Assembly: GCF_000716875.1 (NCBI RefSeq)
Contig: NZ_JNWQ01000027.1
Span: 14,731 to 78,730 of the forward strand
DNA length: 64,000 bases
Direction: 5' to 3'
From: Streptomyces novaecaesareae
GTDB taxonomy: Bacteria; Actinomycetota; Actinomycetes; Streptomycetales; Streptomycetaceae
Part shown: positions 8,205 through 16,610 of the stretch, piece after piece
How the letters are laid out: each line of letters opens with the position of its first letter
How positions within the stretch are numbered: position 1 is the stretch's first letter
Program-made: the position numbers and the translations under genes
The notes under the pieces: model-generated
Databases searched by the model: none
What the model was told of the DNA's origin: nothing
What the model saw: the letters and a program-made list of their open reading frames with translations, nothing else

Positions 8205-8888
8205 ATGGCCCAGATCAACCCCAGCATCCTGTCCGCGGACTTCGCCCGGCTCGCCGACGAGGCCGAGGCCGTCCGGGGTTCCGACTGGCTGCACGTGGAC
8301 GTCATGGACAACCACTTCGTGCCCAACCTGACCCTGGGCGTCCCGGTGGTCGAGGCGCTGGCCCGCGCCACCGACACCCCGCTCGACTGCCACCTGATGA
8401 TCGAGGACCCGGACCGCTGGGCCCCCCAGTACGTCGAGGCCGGCGCCGGCTCCGTCACCTTCCACGTCGAGGCCGCCGCCGCGCCCGTCCGGCTCGCCCG
8501 CGAGATCCGCGCCAAGGGCGCCCGGGCGTCCATGGCGCTCAAGCCGGGCACGCCGATCGAGCCGTACGAGGACCTGCTGCCCGAGCTCGACATGGTGCTG
8601 ATCATGACCGTCGAACCCGGCTTCGGCGGCCAGGCGTTCCTGGACATCATGCTGCCGAAGATCCGCCGCACCCGGGAGCTGATCGCCAGGCACGACCTGG
8701 AGCTGTGGCTCCAGGTGGACGGCGGAGTCGCCGCCAGCACCATCGAGCGCTGCGCCGAGGCGGGCGCGGACGTGTTCGTGGCCGGCTCGGCGGTGTACGG
8801 GGCGCAGGACCCGGCGGAGGCGGTCCGCAACCTGCGGGACCTCGCCGACAAGGCGTCCGCGGACGCCTGGTGGGCCTGCCGGCACTGA
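8205..8888 (+). CDS. rpe: Ribulose-phosphate 3-epimerase
   Basis: 227-residue TIM-barrel enzyme interconverting ribulose 5-phosphate and xylulose 5-phosphate in the pentose phosphate pathway. Diagnostic motifs are present: [12 protein letters not shown] at the N-terminus, [13 protein letters not shown] with the metal and catalytic Asp, [24 protein letters not shown] and [30 protein letters not shown]. Length equals the family norm. AAGGTAG precedes the start. It is a single gene in its own unit here; cytoplasmic housekeeping role. Confidence 0.95.
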   Translation: MAQINPSILSADFARLADEAEAVRGSDWLHVDVMDNHFVPNLTLGVPVVEALARATDTPLDCHLMIEDPDRWAPQYVEAGAGSVTFHVEAAAAPVRLAREIRAKGARASMALKPGTPIEPYEDLLPELDMVLIMTVEPGFGGQAFLDIMLPKIRRTRELIARHDLELWLQVDGGVAASTIERCAEAGADVFVAGSAVYGAQDPAEAVRNLRDLADKASADAWWACRH

Positions 8889-9047
8889 GGACCGCGACGC
8901 GGGGCCCTGGGGCGTGTCCGGGGCAGGACCGCCGGATGGCCGGGCGCGGGTGGAGGAACCGTCGATCGTGACGGATGATCGGTGGCGAACCGATCGGCGA
9001 CGACCTCCCTCGGCGCCCGGCCCTCCTCGTACGGTGGTGGAACCGCG

Positions 9048-10007
9048 ATGAGCAACCTCGACCTCAAGCCCGCCCCGACCGTCTGCGGCCGCGAGGCCGG
9101 CGGCGGTCCGGCGAAGGATCTGCTGACGCCGCGTCAAGTCCGGCTCGGCGAAAGCACGGTGGTCCGCCGACTGCTCCCCAACCTCGGCCGCCGGATGGTC
9201 GGCGCCTGGTGCTTCGTCGACCACTACGGCCCGGACGACATCGCCGACGAGCCCGGCATGCAGGTCCCGCCGCACCCGCACATGGGCCTGCAGACGGTCA
9301 GCTGGCTGCACGAGGGCGAGGTGCTGCACCGCGACAGCCTCGGTAGCCTGCAGACCGTCCGGCCGTACGAACTGGGCCTGATGACCTCCGGCCGGGCGAT
9401 CTCCCACTCCGAGGAGTCCCCACGCCCGCACGCCCGCTACCTGCACGGCGCCCAGCTCTGGGTCGCCCTCCCGGACGCCCACCGGCACACCGCCCCCGCC
9501 TTCGAGCACCACCCCGACCTGCCCGTGGTCACCGCCCCGGGCCTGCGCGCCACCGTCATCCTCGGCACCCTCGACACCGCCACGTCGCCCGGCACCACCC
9601 ACACCCCGATCGTCGGCGCCGACCTCGCCCTCGCCGAGGGCACGGACCTCCGGCTCCCGCTCGTCCCCGACTTCGAGTACGCCGTCCTCGCCATGTCCGG
9701 CCGCGTCGACGTCGACGGCGTCCCCGTCGAGCCCGGCTCCATGCTCTACCTCGGCTGCGGCCGCCCCCACCTCCCCCTCCACGCCCACAGCGACGCGGCC
9801 GTCCTGCTGCTCGGCGGCGAGCCGTTCGACGAGAAGATCCTCATGTGGTGGAACTTCATCGGCCGTTCGACCGAGGAGATCGCGCAGGCGCGCGCCGACT
9901 GGATGACCGGCGCGCGCTTCGGCGAGGTGCACGGCTACGCGGGCGACCGGCTGGCGGCACCGGAGTTGCCCGACCTCCCGCTCAAGCCGCGCGGGCGAGA
10001 GCGCTGA
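9048..10007 (+). CDS. Pirin family protein
   Basis: 319-residue bicupin. The first cupin carries the metal-site pattern of pirins: WCFVDHYGPDD, VPPHPHMGLQTVSWLHEGEVLHRDSLG and MTSGRAISHSEESP. The second, weaker cupin (FEYAVLAMSGRVDVDGVPVEPGSMLYLGCG) ends in LLGGEPFDEKILMWWNFIGRS and FGEVHGYAGDRLAAPELP. Some bacterial pirins are quercetinases or modulators of metabolic enzymes; the role here is unknown. The ATG at 9048 removes a 22-residue unconserved extension and starts just before the usual domain. Confidence 0.9.
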   Translation: MSNLDLKPAPTVCGREAGGGPAKDLLTPRQVRLGESTVVRRLLPNLGRRMVGAWCFVDHYGPDDIADEPGMQVPPHPHMGLQTVSWLHEGEVLHRDSLGSLQTVRPYELGLMTSGRAISHSEESPRPHARYLHGAQLWVALPDAHRHTAPAFEHHPDLPVVTAPGLRATVILGTLDTATSPGTTHTPIVGADLALAEGTDLRLPLVPDFEYAVLAMSGRVDVDGVPVEPGSMLYLGCGRPHLPLHAHSDAAVLLLGGEPFDEKILMWWNFIGRSTEEIAQARADWMTGARFGEVHGYAGDRLAAPELPDLPLKPRGRER

Positions 10008-10292
10008 CCTGCGGAGACATTGCCGACGGGCGTAACGCCTGAGGTGGAGGCTGCTTTGCCCGCCGTTTGCCCTTCTGAGGGCGATGGTTCAGAGCGCCGG
10101 CTCGCCGACGGCGAAGACGGCCACCTGACACCCGCGCACTCCCCGTGAAACCAGCGCTACGGGGGGTGCGTAGGTGTGCTGACGGTGGCGGCTTGTACGG
10201 TCGTCATGCCGCAGAGGGAGAAGCCCCTTTGTTGCATGGGGAGGAGTGGCACACGCGTGGGTGGTAGCCCGCACTTCACCACGGGGCCCGAC
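10008..10292. other. Intergenic stretch with no recognised gene
   Basis: No frame here shows a recognisable domain or a convincing ribosome site. It leads into the MFS remnant, so part of it may be decayed coding sequence of that gene. Confidence 0.5.
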
Positions 10293-10490
10293 GGCGCGGC
10301 GATCGGCGCGCCACTCGCCGGGGCCGTCATCGACCACTCCGCACCGGCCTGGGGCTTCGCGGTCACCGGCCTGGTCGGGGCCTCCCTGTTGGCCGTCACG
10401 ATCGCCTACCAGCACGTCGCCGCGCCGAAGCCCGCCGAGAAGTCCACCGAGAAGTCCACCGACCAGGCCGACGCCCCGGCGACGGCCTGA
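10293..10490 (+). pseudogene. Remnant of an MFS transporter (C-terminal piece only)
   Basis: The reading GAAIGAPLAGAVIDHSAPAWGFAV plus TGLVGASLLAVTIAYQHVAA resembles the last two membrane helices of a drug-type MFS permease, followed by a charged tail (EKSTEKSTDQADAP). No start or preceding helices are found upstream in any frame. A long hairpin follows 15 bases after the stop, consistent with the original gene's terminator. It reads as a deletion remnant. Confidence 0.6.
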
Positions 10491-10505
10491 TCCTTCCTCC
10501 CCCGG

Positions 10506-10543
10506 GACGAGGCCGCACCTGCCCCCGCAGGTGCGGCCTCGTC
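10506..10543 (+). terminator. 17-bp perfect hairpin after the MFS remnant
   Basis: Stem GACGAGGCCGCACCTGC (10506-10522) pairs exactly with 10527-10543 around a CCCC loop. It is one of the strongest hairpins in the window. Placed after a truncated gene and before an unrelated one, it should still insulate the STAND ATPase gene from upstream transcription. Confidence 0.75.
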
Positions 10544-10676
10544 ACGCCCGTTCGGACATGATCGACGGGGCGGGTCCTTGTGGCGCCGCACCGGAAGCTG
10601 ACAGGATTTCAGGTCAAATGCTCCTCGCGAGATGCGAACCGGACACCTGCCCTGGCGGTGCGGAGAAGGAGGCGGG

Positions 10677-13313
10677 ATGGCACGGGTGAACCTTCGGGCC
10701 GCGTTCATGAGCGGGCTGTCGTCCACCGTCACGGCGCAACAGGTCTTCACCAACCGGGTCGACGAAGTCGCCGCCTTCAACGGGTCGGTGGAGTGCCTGC
10801 GCCGGACGCTGGACGAAGCCGAGTCCTCGCCGGTGGTGGACCGGGCGCAGGGGCGCCGCAACGTCCTGACGCTCTACGGGGTCGGCGGCATAGGCAAGAC
10901 GACGCTCTCGTACGAGCTGGAGCGCCGACTGCTCGCCGACGCGGCGGCCGAGGGCCGCGACGACGTCGTGGCCGTACGGGTCGACCTAGCCGAGGACGGC
11001 GCCTGTGACATCGAGGGCCTGCTGCTGCGCCTGCGGGCCGGCCTGGGCCAGTTGGGCAGCCGGTGGCAGGCATTCGACCTGGCGCTCGCCTCCTACTGGG
11101 CCCGCGCGCACCCGGGGGAGGCCCTACAGGACTTCCTGGACAGCTCGCCGGCCCTGCGCCGGGCCTCCCGGAGCGTCGGCCTCGGCGAGCAGATCGCGGA
11201 GACCGTGCGGGACGTCGACCCCGCCGGGCTCGGCGGTCTGACCGGGCTGGCGCACCGTGCGGCTCTGGCCACCTATCGCGCCGTTCGGGACCGGGTGCGG
11301 GAGGGGCGCCTGCTGGCCGACTGCGAGCTGTTCGCCGAACTGGTCGAGGCCGACGCCGACTACGAGACGCTCTCCTACTTCCCGTACCTGCTGGCCTGGG
11401 ATCTCGACCGGCTGCCGCACCGGGGCCGGCCAGCCCGACGGCCCACGGTGTGCGTGTTCCTGGACACCTTCGAGGTGGTCAACGGTCGTGCCGACCGCAC
11501 GGTGGAGCGTCTGATCCAACGGTGCGCCTACCTGATGCCCAACGTGCTCTTCGTGATCACCGGCCGCAACCGGGTCGACTGGGCCGACGCCGGTGCGGGC
11601 GGCGAGCTGGACTTCACCGGCCCGCAGTGCTGGCCCAACCTGCACTTCAGTAACGACACCGCCGAACCCCGCCAGCACCTCGTCGGCTACCTGTCGGACT
11701 CCGACGCCGACAGCTACCTCAGCGAGGCGCTCACCCGGGACGGCGAACCCGTCATGCCCGCCGAGGTCCGTCGGCGCATCATCGCCGGCGGCCAGGGGCT
11801 GCCCCTGTACCTGGACCTGTCGGTGTCACACTTCGCCGCACTCCTCGCCCGTGGCGGGCAGCCGTCGCCGGCGGACTTCGGCGGCTCGTTCACGGCGGTG
11901 GCCACCCGGTCGATCCGCGACCTGCCCCGGGACGAGCGGGATCTGGTCCGGACCGCGGCCCTCACCGACCGGGTCGGTGCCGATCTGCTGCGGGCCGGGC
12001 AGCCCGGCGTCTCCGACGGCAGCGTGGCCCGGTTCCTGCGGCGGCCGTTCCTGACCCACGACGACGCCTACGCGCTGCCGTACGCCTTGCACGCGGCGCT
12101 CCGCCACGCCATCGGCGAGGCGGACCGGACCCTCCCCGACGGCTGGTCCGACCGTGACCGCAGCGAGGTCGCGGCCCGGCTGCTCGCCTGGCTGGGCGGG
12201 CGCGTGGGGCCCTCCGCCGGACGGGTCGCCGTCGCCCAGGCCCTGGAGTCGGGGCTCAAGCTCTCGGCGGCGTACGGGGTCTTCGAGGACTGGATGGCCC
12301 GCGCCGCGCAGCGCCTGGTCGAGGCCGGGCAGTGGTCGGAGCTGGGCAGCGGGCTCGCCGCCGAACAGGCCGGGTCGCCGGAGTGCCGGGCCCTTCTCGC
12401 CGCGGTACGGGGCGTTCAGCTGCGTCGTACGGGCCGTGCTGCACAGGCGGTCGAACTGCTGGGCGGCGCGGGGGAGGGCGTACCCCAGGGCAGCCCCACG
12501 GCACAGCTGGTGCAGGTCCACCTCGCCCACGCGCTGCGCAACCACGGCGACTACACCGGGGCGGCGAAGATCTACCGCGCCCTGGTGGGCGGCGAGTTCG
12601 ACGCGGTGGCCCGGTACTGGCTGTGCGACTTCGACTACCTCAACGGACGGTTCGGTACGGCCTTGGGTTCGCTGCGGGAGCAGCGCAGCCGCGGTCCGGA
12701 GGACGAGGGCGAGCGGCTCCGGCTGATCGGGCACATCTGGCGGGTGAACGCCCGCTTCGACGAGGCGAGCGCCGCGTACGACCGGGCGATCGTCCTGGCC
12801 CGGCGTGAGGGCCTGGCCGCCGCGGAGGCGAAGGCGTTGGCCAACCTGGCGCAGACGGTGTGCTGGGCGGGCGACACGGACGCGGTGTCGGACGCGGCGA
12901 CCCGTGCGCGGGATCTGCTCGATCTGGTGCCGAACCCGGTCGAGCTGGTCAAGATCCGGTCCGCCGAGGCGGTCGCCCATGCGGTGGCCGGCGACGCCGG
13001 GGCCGCAACGGAGGCGGTCCGAGGCACCCGGAGGCTGGCGGACGACATCGGCTACCGGGGCGGCCACAACCTGGCCGACGTGGCCCAGATCCTGCTCGGG
13101 GTCCTCGGCGGCGACCACGACGGTGCCCGCCGTACCCGCGCAGAGCTCGACGCGCGCACCCGCAGGTCGGGTGGCAACACGTACTGGGTTCCGATCGCGA
13201 CCAGCTGGATCGACGGTGTCCCGACGGCGGTGGAGCACGACCCGGGGGTCGAGTGGGTCGACGGCCCGGCCGTGTCGTTGGGCCGGTGGGCCGAGGTGGC
13301 CGCGCGACGATGA
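10677..13313 (+). CDS. STAND-type NTPase with TPR-like C-terminus
   Basis: 878 residues. P-loop GVGGIGKT at about 68-75, Walker B-like VCVFLDTFEVV near 260 and a sensor-like VLFVITGRNRVDW place it among NB-ARC/AAA_16 signal-transduction ATPases. From about 500 onward the helical repeats (LRNHGDYTGAAKIYRAL, RVNARFDEASAAYDRAIVLARREG, AKALANLAQTVCWAGDTDAV) look like TPR units. No effector domain such as TIR, nuclease, protease or HTH is recognisable. The start at 10677 follows GGAGAAGGAGG, a near-ideal ribosome site. Role unknown: possibly a scaffold, regulator or orphan immune-type sensor. Confidence 0.75.
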   Translation: MARVNLRAAFMSGLSSTVTAQQVFTNRVDEVAAFNGSVECLRRTLDEAESSPVVDRAQGRRNVLTLYGVGGIGKTTLSYELERRLLADAAAEGRDDVVAVRVDLAEDGACDIEGLLLRLRAGLGQLGSRWQAFDLALASYWARAHPGEALQDFLDSSPALRRASRSVGLGEQIAETVRDVDPAGLGGLTGLAHRAALATYRAVRDRVREGRLLADCELFAELVEADADYETLSYFPYLLAWDLDRLPHRGRPARRPTVCVFLDTFEVVNGRADRTVERLIQRCAYLMPNVLFVITGRNRVDWADAGAGGELDFTGPQCWPNLHFSNDTAEPRQHLVGYLSDSDADSYLSEALTRDGEPVMPAEVRRRIIAGGQGLPLYLDLSVSHFAALLARGGQPSPADFGGSFTAVATRSIRDLPRDERDLVRTAALTDRVGADLLRAGQPGVSDGSVARFLRRPFLTHDDAYALPYALHAALRHAIGEADRTLPDGWSDRDRSEVAARLLAWLGGRVGPSAGRVAVAQALESGLKLSAAYGVFEDWMARAAQRLVEAGQWSELGSGLAAEQAGSPECRALLAAVRGVQLRRTGRAAQAVELLGGAGEGVPQGSPTAQLVQVHLAHALRNHGDYTGAAKIYRALVGGEFDAVARYWLCDFDYLNGRFGTALGSLREQRSRGPEDEGERLRLIGHIWRVNARFDEASAAYDRAIVLARREGLAAAEAKALANLAQTVCWAGDTDAVSDAATRARDLLDLVPNPVELVKIRSAEAVAHAVAGDAGAATEAVRGTRRLADDIGYRGGHNLADVAQILLGVLGGDHDGARRTRAELDARTRRSGGNTYWVPIATSWIDGVPTAVEHDPGVEWVDGPAVSLGRWAEVAARR

Positions 13314-13365
13314 GAGCCCGGAGCCCCGGGATGCGGGGCCGCAGCGGACGAGGGGAACAGATCGG

Positions 13366-14331
13366 ATGACCGACCCGGTACGCGTCGAGCCGGTCCGTGT
13401 CGGCCTGGTGGGGGTCGGCATCATCGCCGAGACCCACCTCGCCGTCCTGGCTGAACGGGACGATGTGGCCCTGGAGTTCACGGTGGACTCGAGACCAGTC
13501 GGGCCGGTCGAATTCCGGGGCGCCACGCGGCCCCACTACGGCGAACTGGCCAGGGCGCTCGACGCGCACCGGCCGGACCTGGTGGTCGTGGCCACCCCGA
13601 CGGAGACGCACGCCGAGCTGACGGTCCAGGCCCTGCTCCACTCCGAGGCCACGGTCTTGGTGGAGAAGCCTCTCGTCCACGATCTCGCCTCGCTCGCGGA
13701 ATTGCGCAACTTGGATGGAAAAGCTGACGTGCGGGGCAGGCTGTTCACCGCCCACCACTTCGCGTTCTCGCCCGAGGTCGACTGGGCGGCAGGGCTGATT
13801 GCCGCGAATCCGGACTGGGGGCCGGTCACGGCCATCACCTCGGCCTTCTACGACCCTTACGTCCTGCGGGGAGAGGCGGCCTTCGCCTCGTACGTCTCCA
13901 GCTGGACGGACTCGGGGGTGAACCAGCTGAGCATACTCACCCGCTTCGTCGACCTCACCGGGCTCACCTCACTCCGGCAGACGGACGGCGGTGCGAGCGC
14001 GTGGTGCGCCGTGGGCTTCCGCTCCCGGGGGGAGGCGGGCACGGCCCGGTTGCGCAGTAGCTGGCTGACCGGCTCCAGCAGCAAGGAGAGCAACCTGGTG
14101 CTCGGCCACTCCGGAGTGGAGGTTTGGATCGACCACACCGCCATGACCGGATTCGCCGCCCGGGCGGGCGAGTTGCTGGCATCCTTCGGCAACGACGGCC
14201 GGACCGATCGGAAGGTCGCCCACTACCGTCCGCTCTATGCCAGCCTCCTCTCCGGCCGGCCGGACCCGGTGCTCGGCTTCGATGCCGCGGCGACGGTCAC
14301 CGCGATCCACCACTCGGTGCCTGAGGTGTGA
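13366..14331 (+). CDS. Gfo/Idh/MocA family oxidoreductase
   Basis: 321-residue NAD(P)-dependent dehydrogenase. The Rossmann motif VGLVGVGIIAETHLAVLAE opens the protein, DLVVVATPTETHAEL follows, and the hallmark EKP is in ATVLVEKPLVHD. A C-terminal alpha/beta domain with the catalytic region (FTAHHFAFSPEVDW, SSWTDSGVNQLSILTRFVDLTG) completes it. GAGGGGAAC precedes the start at 13366. It lies 52 bases after the STAND ATPase stop, perhaps in one transcript. Substrate is probably a sugar or cyclitol derivative but cannot be specified. Confidence 0.85.
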   Translation: MTDPVRVEPVRVGLVGVGIIAETHLAVLAERDDVALEFTVDSRPVGPVEFRGATRPHYGELARALDAHRPDLVVVATPTETHAELTVQALLHSEATVLVEKPLVHDLASLAELRNLDGKADVRGRLFTAHHFAFSPEVDWAAGLIAANPDWGPVTAITSAFYDPYVLRGEAAFASYVSSWTDSGVNQLSILTRFVDLTGLTSLRQTDGGASAWCAVGFRSRGEAGTARLRSSWLTGSSSKESNLVLGHSGVEVWIDHTAMTGFAARAGELLASFGNDGRTDRKVAHYRPLYASLLSGRPDPVLGFDAAATVTAIHHSVPEV

Positions 14332-14533
14332 ATTCTCTGCGAATCCGTGGATCCACCCAGGTCAGCGACGTGAACATTTGCTAAACCGGATTAGTTGTTG
14401 ACCCGGGTGTCGAGTTCATGTCGGGATCGGTCGAATTTTGGGGGAATGAGGCCGGGCGGCGCGACCGATTGGAATCCTCGTCGGAATATGCGGCCGGAAT
14501 CCGGCAGGAGAATCCGATCCGAGGGGGCGAAGC
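14332..14533. other. AT-richer intergenic stretch
   Basis: Noticeably lower GC than the surroundings, with no gene recognised. It may contain the old promoter of the decayed frames that follow. Confidence 0.4.
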
Positions 14534-15154
14534 ATGAACGACGCGCACGACACCCTGGAACGCATCTGGCTCTCCGTCCGCATCCCGAGGAGACCTCCGC
14601 GACGGCGGACGCCCCGGAGATCGTGGTCGGGCGGCGGTTCGACCGGATCGCCGCCCTGGTCGCGGACCGCCGCGGCCGGTGAACGCCGCGAGGTCGGCTG
14701 AGGCCTTCGCCCACACCGAGATCACCGACTACCTCCTCGGCTGCATCCGGGACGACTGGCACTGCATCGTCTTCGTGGACGACCACCACCTCCGCGGGTG
14801 CGACGACCCGTTCGTCCGGGAGGTGCTGCTGTTCGGCCATGACGGCACCGAACGCGTCTTCCGCGCACTGGCCTTCGGCAAGCGGAAGGTCTTCGGCCGG
14901 GTGCGGATGGGCTGCGACGACCTCGCCAGACCTTCGCCCGCGCCCGTACCGAGATGACGCCGCCGAACCCGGCCGCGCACATCGCCTTCCCGATCCAGCT
15001 GCTGCGCCCCCGGGCGGCCCGGTACGTGCTCCGGATGAAGGCGCTGCAGTTCCTGCACGCGGACAGCCCCGGTGTTCCTCAACGCCGCGGCAGGCCGGGG
15101 ACGGCGAACGGCGGGGCCCTGGAGGCGGTCTGTGCCGTGGCCGGGCGGCTGTGA
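14534..15154 (+). pseudogene. Decayed coding stretch in several frames, possibly BtrH_N-like
   Basis: Three partial frames follow one another: one from ATG 14534 that shifts frame after about 18 residues, one from GTG 14679 (EITDYLLGCIRDDWHCIVFVD, then VLLFGHDGTERVFRALAFGK) and one that continues past a shift near 14930 (FARARTEMTPPN, AFPIQLLRPRAARYVL). The order resembles the butirosin-H N-terminal/C39-like proteins that sit beside carrier proteins and peptide clusters, but the match is from memory and weak. No single intact frame exists, so it is best called a frameshifted relic. Confidence 0.4.
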
Positions 15155-15253
15155 CTCGGCCGGCTTCTTGGGCTTCCTCAAGTGCGCTGTTGTGTACGTC
15201 ACTTCGACCGATTCGGGTCGAATTGACGGTACGTCATGTCGTCCGTGAGTTCC

Positions 15254-15283
15254 TTGACGGTATGCGATCGGGGCGCTTACGGT
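15254..15283 (+). promoter_or_regulatory. Candidate promoter of the carbapenem-like operon
   Basis: -35 TTGACG at 15254-15259, an 18-base spacer and -10 TACGGT at 15278-15283, a good match to actinobacterial housekeeping promoters. Just upstream are an inverted repeat TTCGACC/GGTCGAA (15203-15222) and two GTACGTCA direct repeats flanking it (starting near 15195 and 15229), possible regulator sites. Transcription from here would give an untranslated leader of about 540 bases before the first enzyme gene. Confidence 0.5.
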
Positions 15284-15348
15284 GGTGATCGATCCGGCGG
15301 GCTCCGTCGCCCGGCGGGAGAGAGCACCCCAGTACGAAGGGTCGGGCC

Positions 15349-15373
15349 AACGCCCCGACTGCGGCGGGGCGTT
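15349..15373 (+). other. Leader hairpin
   Basis: Stem AACGCCCCG pairs exactly with CGGGGCGTT around a 7-base loop, followed by a C-rich run. It lies between the candidate promoter and the first enzyme gene, so it could be an attenuator or an older terminator. No known riboswitch class was recognised. Confidence 0.4.
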
Positions 15374-15473
15374 ACCGCCCCCCAGGGGATGTTTCGATGG
15401 ATCCGTGAGGAGAGGCCGAGGGGAAGTCACGGATTCTGGTTGACGGTTCATCATCAATGACCATGGGGGGATC

Positions 15474-15548
15474 ATGAGGCGAGCGTCGGTGCTGTGTCCG
15501 GGCGTGCGGTTCCGGCAGCCGTCCGAGAGAGCTTCCGCAGCCGACTAG
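15474..15548 (+). other. Possible 24-residue leader peptide ORF
   Basis: ATG at 15474 preceded by GGGGGG at a sensible distance, encoding MRRASVLCPGVRFRQPSERA plus four residues and ending at TAG 15546-15548. It contains one Cys and four Arg. It sits in the long leader ahead of the carbapenem-like operon. Function, if any, would be translational attenuation; this is speculative. Confidence 0.25.
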
Positions 15549-15829
15549 CTGCCGCCTCCGCCGAGCCGCCTCCGCCGTGCCGCTCCCGTGGGCCGAGCCC
15601 CGGGTGCGCCCTCCGGCCTGCCCGGCCGCAGTGCGGTCGCACGCCGCCGGTGGGGCGCGAACTCCGGCGCGGATCAGCCACGTTGCCGATTTCTGCCGGC
15701 AGCACTGCCGGTTCGTTCGTTTCGTTTCGTTCACTCGCGCACTCGCTCACGGATCGCCGCTCCGGTGCCAGGGACATCCACCGGGTCGGCGCGCCGCGCA
15801 TGCGTCGCATCGGATCGCTAGGAGTGGAA

Positions 15830-16597
15830 ATGGCCAACGCGCTCGACATGCGGGACATCGCCCGCAGCGCGCTCTGTCCCGCCGGACAGCACCAGGACTT
15901 CCGCAAGAAGCTGGACGAGTACGGGTTCGTCGTCCTCCAGCCGGGCGGAGCCGACGACCGCAGCCTCGACGACATCATGTCCGAGCTGGGCGAACCCGTG
16001 GAGTACGGCTTCGGCCCCAAGCTCGACCTGCAGCCGAAGGAGGGTTCCGACAACCTGCAGTTCACCACCCGGGCGATGCCGCTGCACACCGACGGCAACT
16101 TCAACGCCGGGCCGGCCGTCCGGTACATCGGCATGCACTGCGTGACGGCGCCCGAAGTCGGCGGCGAGACGCTGATCGCGAGCAACGCCGCGTTCTTCGC
16201 CCAGGCGCCGGCCGATCTGCTCGACGCCATGCAGGGCATCACCATCGAGTACCGCAACCGGATCTCCGGCTACTACCGCGACCGGGCCGAGGGGGACCAC
16301 CCCACGGTGGCCCCGATCCAGGACGACCCGGTCACCGGCCGGAAGCGGCTCGTCATCGGCCTCACCGACCCCGACGACCCGATGCGCACCCATGACGCGA
16401 CGATCGTGGGCCACTCGGCCGAGGAGAGCGCCGAACTGCTGGAGCGGATCAAGGCCGTCCTGCACCAGCCGAGCGTGCTCTACGCGCACAAGTGGCAGGT
16501 CGGGGAGGTGATCGTCCAGGACAACCTGCAGGTCGTCCACGGTCGTGCCGCCTTCCCGGACCAGCCGCGCAAGCTGGTCCGGCTGTCGGTCGCCTGA
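15830..16597 (+). CDS. CarC/ThnG-like Fe(II)/2-oxoglutarate dioxygenase 1
   Basis: 255-residue TauD-fold oxygenase. Iron ligands read as His86 and Asp88 (LHTDGN) and His237 (QVVHGR), with the 2OG-binding Arg in the following PRKLVRLS. The layout MPLHTDG...ETLIAS...ISGYYRD...IVQDNLQVVHGR follows CarC, ThnG and ThnQ of carbapenem pathways, which epimerise, desaturate or oxidise carbapenams. The start at 15830 follows GGAG at 15821; the longer upstream reading is low-complexity. A CarA-like gene begins 13 bases later and a CarB-like gene after that, so carbapenam oxidation is the likely role. Exact reaction unknown. Confidence 0.8.
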   Translation: MANALDMRDIARSALCPAGQHQDFRKKLDEYGFVVLQPGGADDRSLDDIMSELGEPVEYGFGPKLDLQPKEGSDNLQFTTRAMPLHTDGNFNAGPAVRYIGMHCVTAPEVGGETLIASNAAFFAQAPADLLDAMQGITIEYRNRISGYYRDRAEGDHPTVAPIQDDPVTGRKRLVIGLTDPDDPMRTHDATIVGHSAEESAELLERIKAVLHQPSVLYAHKWQVGEVIVQDNLQVVHGRAAFPDQPRKLVRLSVA

Positions 16598-16610
16598 GAG
16601 CGGCGGCCCG

